NCBI GenBank assembly: GCA_900321945.1
Contig: ONXY01000142.1
Span: 1 to 6,055 of the forward strand
Direction of reading: 5' to 3'
Length of the DNA: 6,055 nucleotides
Source: an uncultured Eubacteriales bacterium
GTDB lineage: Bacteria; Bacillota_A; Clostridia; Christensenellales; Aristaeellaceae
Shown here: positions 4,880 to 6,055 of the stretch, one piece after another
How the letters are laid out: every line of letters begins with the position of its first letter
Position numbering within the stretch: the first letter of the stretch is position 1
Position numbers and translations under genes: made by a program
The notes under the pieces: model-generated
Seen by the model: the letters and a program-made list of their open reading frames with translations, nothing else
What the model was told of the DNA's origin: nothing
Databases searched by the model: none

Positions 4880-6055
4880 ATGTGCGGAATCGTCGGTTTC
4901 ACGGGACACGCTCAGGCGGCGCCGATCCTGCTGGACGGGCTGGCCAGGCTGGAATACCGCGGATATGATTCCGCCGGGCTCGCGGTGCGCGACGGCGCCG
5001 CGCCGGCGGAGGTGGTCAAGGCCACCGGAAAGCTGATTCACCTGGCGGACAAGACGGATCAGGGCCGGGCGCTCCCCGGCTCCTGCGGCATCGGGCACAC
5101 GCGCTGGGCCACCCACGGGGATCCCAGCATGGTGAACGCGCATCCGCACGTCAGCGGAAGCGCCTCCGGCTCCGGGCCTGTGGACAGCGACGTGGTCGGC
5201 GTGCACAACGGCATTATCGAGAACTTCACCGAGCTGAAGGAAAAGCTGATCCGGAATCACTACACCTTCTACAGCGACACCGACACGGAAGTTGCGGTCA
5301 AGCTGGTGGATTACTACTACAAAAAATATAAGATCGGGCCGGTGGACGCGATCACCCGGAGCATGGTCCGGATCCGGGGCAGCTATGCCCTGGCCCTGAT
5401 GTTCAGAGACTATCCGGACGAAATCTTCGTGGCCCGGAAGGATTCCCCCCTGGTCGTCGGAATCACGGACGGCGCCTCGTATCTGGCGTCGGACGTTCCG
5501 GCGATTCTGAAGTACACCCGGAACGTATATTATATCGGCAATCTGCAGGTGGGGCGGATCAGCCCCGGCGGGGTAACGTTCTTCGACCTGAACGGGGACG
5601 AGGTGCAGCTGCCGCTGACGGAGATCACCTGGGACGCGGCGGCGGCGGAACGGGACGGCTACGAGCATTTCATGCTCAAGGAGATCCACGAGCAGCCCAA
5701 AGCCGTCCGGGACACGCTGAACAGCCTGGTGAAGGACGGAAAAATCGCGCTGGCCGAATCCGGGCTCACGGACGAAACGCTCCGGAACGTCGGCCGGATC
5801 GATATCGTGGCCTGCGGCTCCGCGTGGCACGTCGGCATGGCGGCCCAGTACGTGATCGAGGATCTCGCGAAAGTCCCGGTCCGGGTGGAGCTGGCCTCCG
5901 AGTACCGCTACCGCAGCGTTCCCATGGAGCCGGGCACGCTGACGGTCGTCATCTCCCAGAGCGGGGAGACCGCGGACAGCCTCGCGGCGCTGCGGGTGGC
6001 CCGGGAGCGCGGGGCGGAGACGCTGGCCGTGGTGAACGTGATCGGATCGACCATC
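4880..6055 (+). CDS. glmS: Glutamine--fructose-6-phosphate aminotransferase (isomerizing), 3' end cut by window edge
   Basis: The frame opens at ATG 4880 with MCGIVGF and runs without a stop to the window edge, giving 392 of roughly 600 residues. GlmS transfers the glutamine amide to fructose-6-phosphate to make glucosamine-6-phosphate, the first step toward UDP-GlcNAc, peptidoglycan and other amino-sugar polymers. The N-terminal class II glutaminase domain has the nucleophile Cys2, LEYRGYDSAGLAV (24-36), HTRWATHG (73-80), HNGIIEN (109-115) and SDTDTEV (132-138). The first sugar-isomerase (SIS) domain begins near residue 300, with ACGSAWHVG (311-319) and the phosphate-binding SQSGETADS (359-367). 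The ribosome binding site AAAGGAGA (4863-4870) lies 9 nt from the ATG. A Ser/Gly-rich loop at about 92-104 is a little longer than in E. coli GlmS. The second SIS domain and the stop codon lie outside the window. Confidence 0.96.
   Translation, partial: MCGIVGFTGHAQAAPILLDGLARLEYRGYDSAGLAVRDGAAPAEVVKATGKLIHLADKTDQGRALPGSCGIGHTRWATHGDPSMVNAHPHVSGSASGSGPVDSDVVGVHNGIIENFTELKEKLIRNHYTFYSDTDTEVAVKLVDYYYKKYKIGPVDAITRSMVRIRGSYALALMFRDYPDEIFVARKDSPLVVGITDGASYLASDVPAILKYTRNVYYIGNLQVGRISPGGVTFFDLNGDEVQLPLTEITWDAAAAERDGYEHFMLKEIHEQPKAVRDTLNSLVKDGKIALAESGLTDETLRNVGRIDIVACGSAWHVGMAAQYVIEDLAKVPVRVELASEYRYRSVPMEPGTLTVVISQSGETADSLAALRVARERGAETLAVVNVIGSTI

Noticed and set aside
4817..5830. 337-codon minus-strand open frame opposite glmS
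   Set aside because: The + strand frame here is unmistakable GlmS. The antisense frame has no recognisable family and would run over the glmS promoter leader.
1..6055. tRNA or rRNA genes, CRISPR arrays, insertion sequences or phage elements
   Set aside because: No tRNA-like fold, regular repeat-spacer pattern, transposase motif or paired terminal repeats were seen on either strand; the window reads as ordinary core metabolic chromosome.

Overview
The window is dense, GC-rich bacterial chromosome (well above 60% G+C by eye) carrying four protein genes of nitrogen assimilation and glutamine use. Strong AAAGGAG-type ribosome binding sites, TTGACA/TAAAAT-type promoters, compact intrinsic terminators and an ammonium transporter fused to a P-II protein suggest a high-GC Clostridia-like member of the Bacillota, perhaps an uncultured gut or rumen lineage. 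That placement is inference; no rRNA or other taxonomic marker is present.

Layout. Positions 2-1288 (+) hold the C-terminal part of glutamate synthase large subunit (gltB), cut by the window edge. Four bases later gltD, the small subunit, runs to 2711 (+). A 149-bp convergent gap (2712-2860) holds a long hairpin after gltD and a textbook minus-strand terminator for the next gene. Positions 2861-4579 (-) encode an Amt-family ammonium channel with a complete P-II domain at its C-terminus. A 300-bp divergent region (4580-4879) follows, then glmS (4880 to the window end, +), which is cut by the edge after 392 codons.

Function. The Amt channel admits ammonium, and its tethered P-II domain should gate it according to 2-oxoglutarate and ATP/ADP. 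GltBD turns glutamine plus 2-oxoglutarate into two glutamates. GlmS spends glutamine to make glucosamine-6-phosphate for cell-wall precursors. The window therefore gathers ammonium entry, nitrogen sensing and two glutamine-consuming amidotransferases.

Most interesting region. In the amt/glmS divergent region each gene has a good sigma-70-type promoter with exact 17-bp spacing, and each promoter is followed almost at once by an intrinsic terminator hairpin inside the gene's own 5' leader. Both hairpins carry a closely similar left-arm sequence (CAAGGGYGT) at a comparable structural position. This looks like paired transcription attenuation of amt and glmS and is the best candidate here for an undescribed regulatory element. 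The second point of note is the P-II domain, whose T-loop has Val where enterobacterial P-II has the uridylylated Tyr51.
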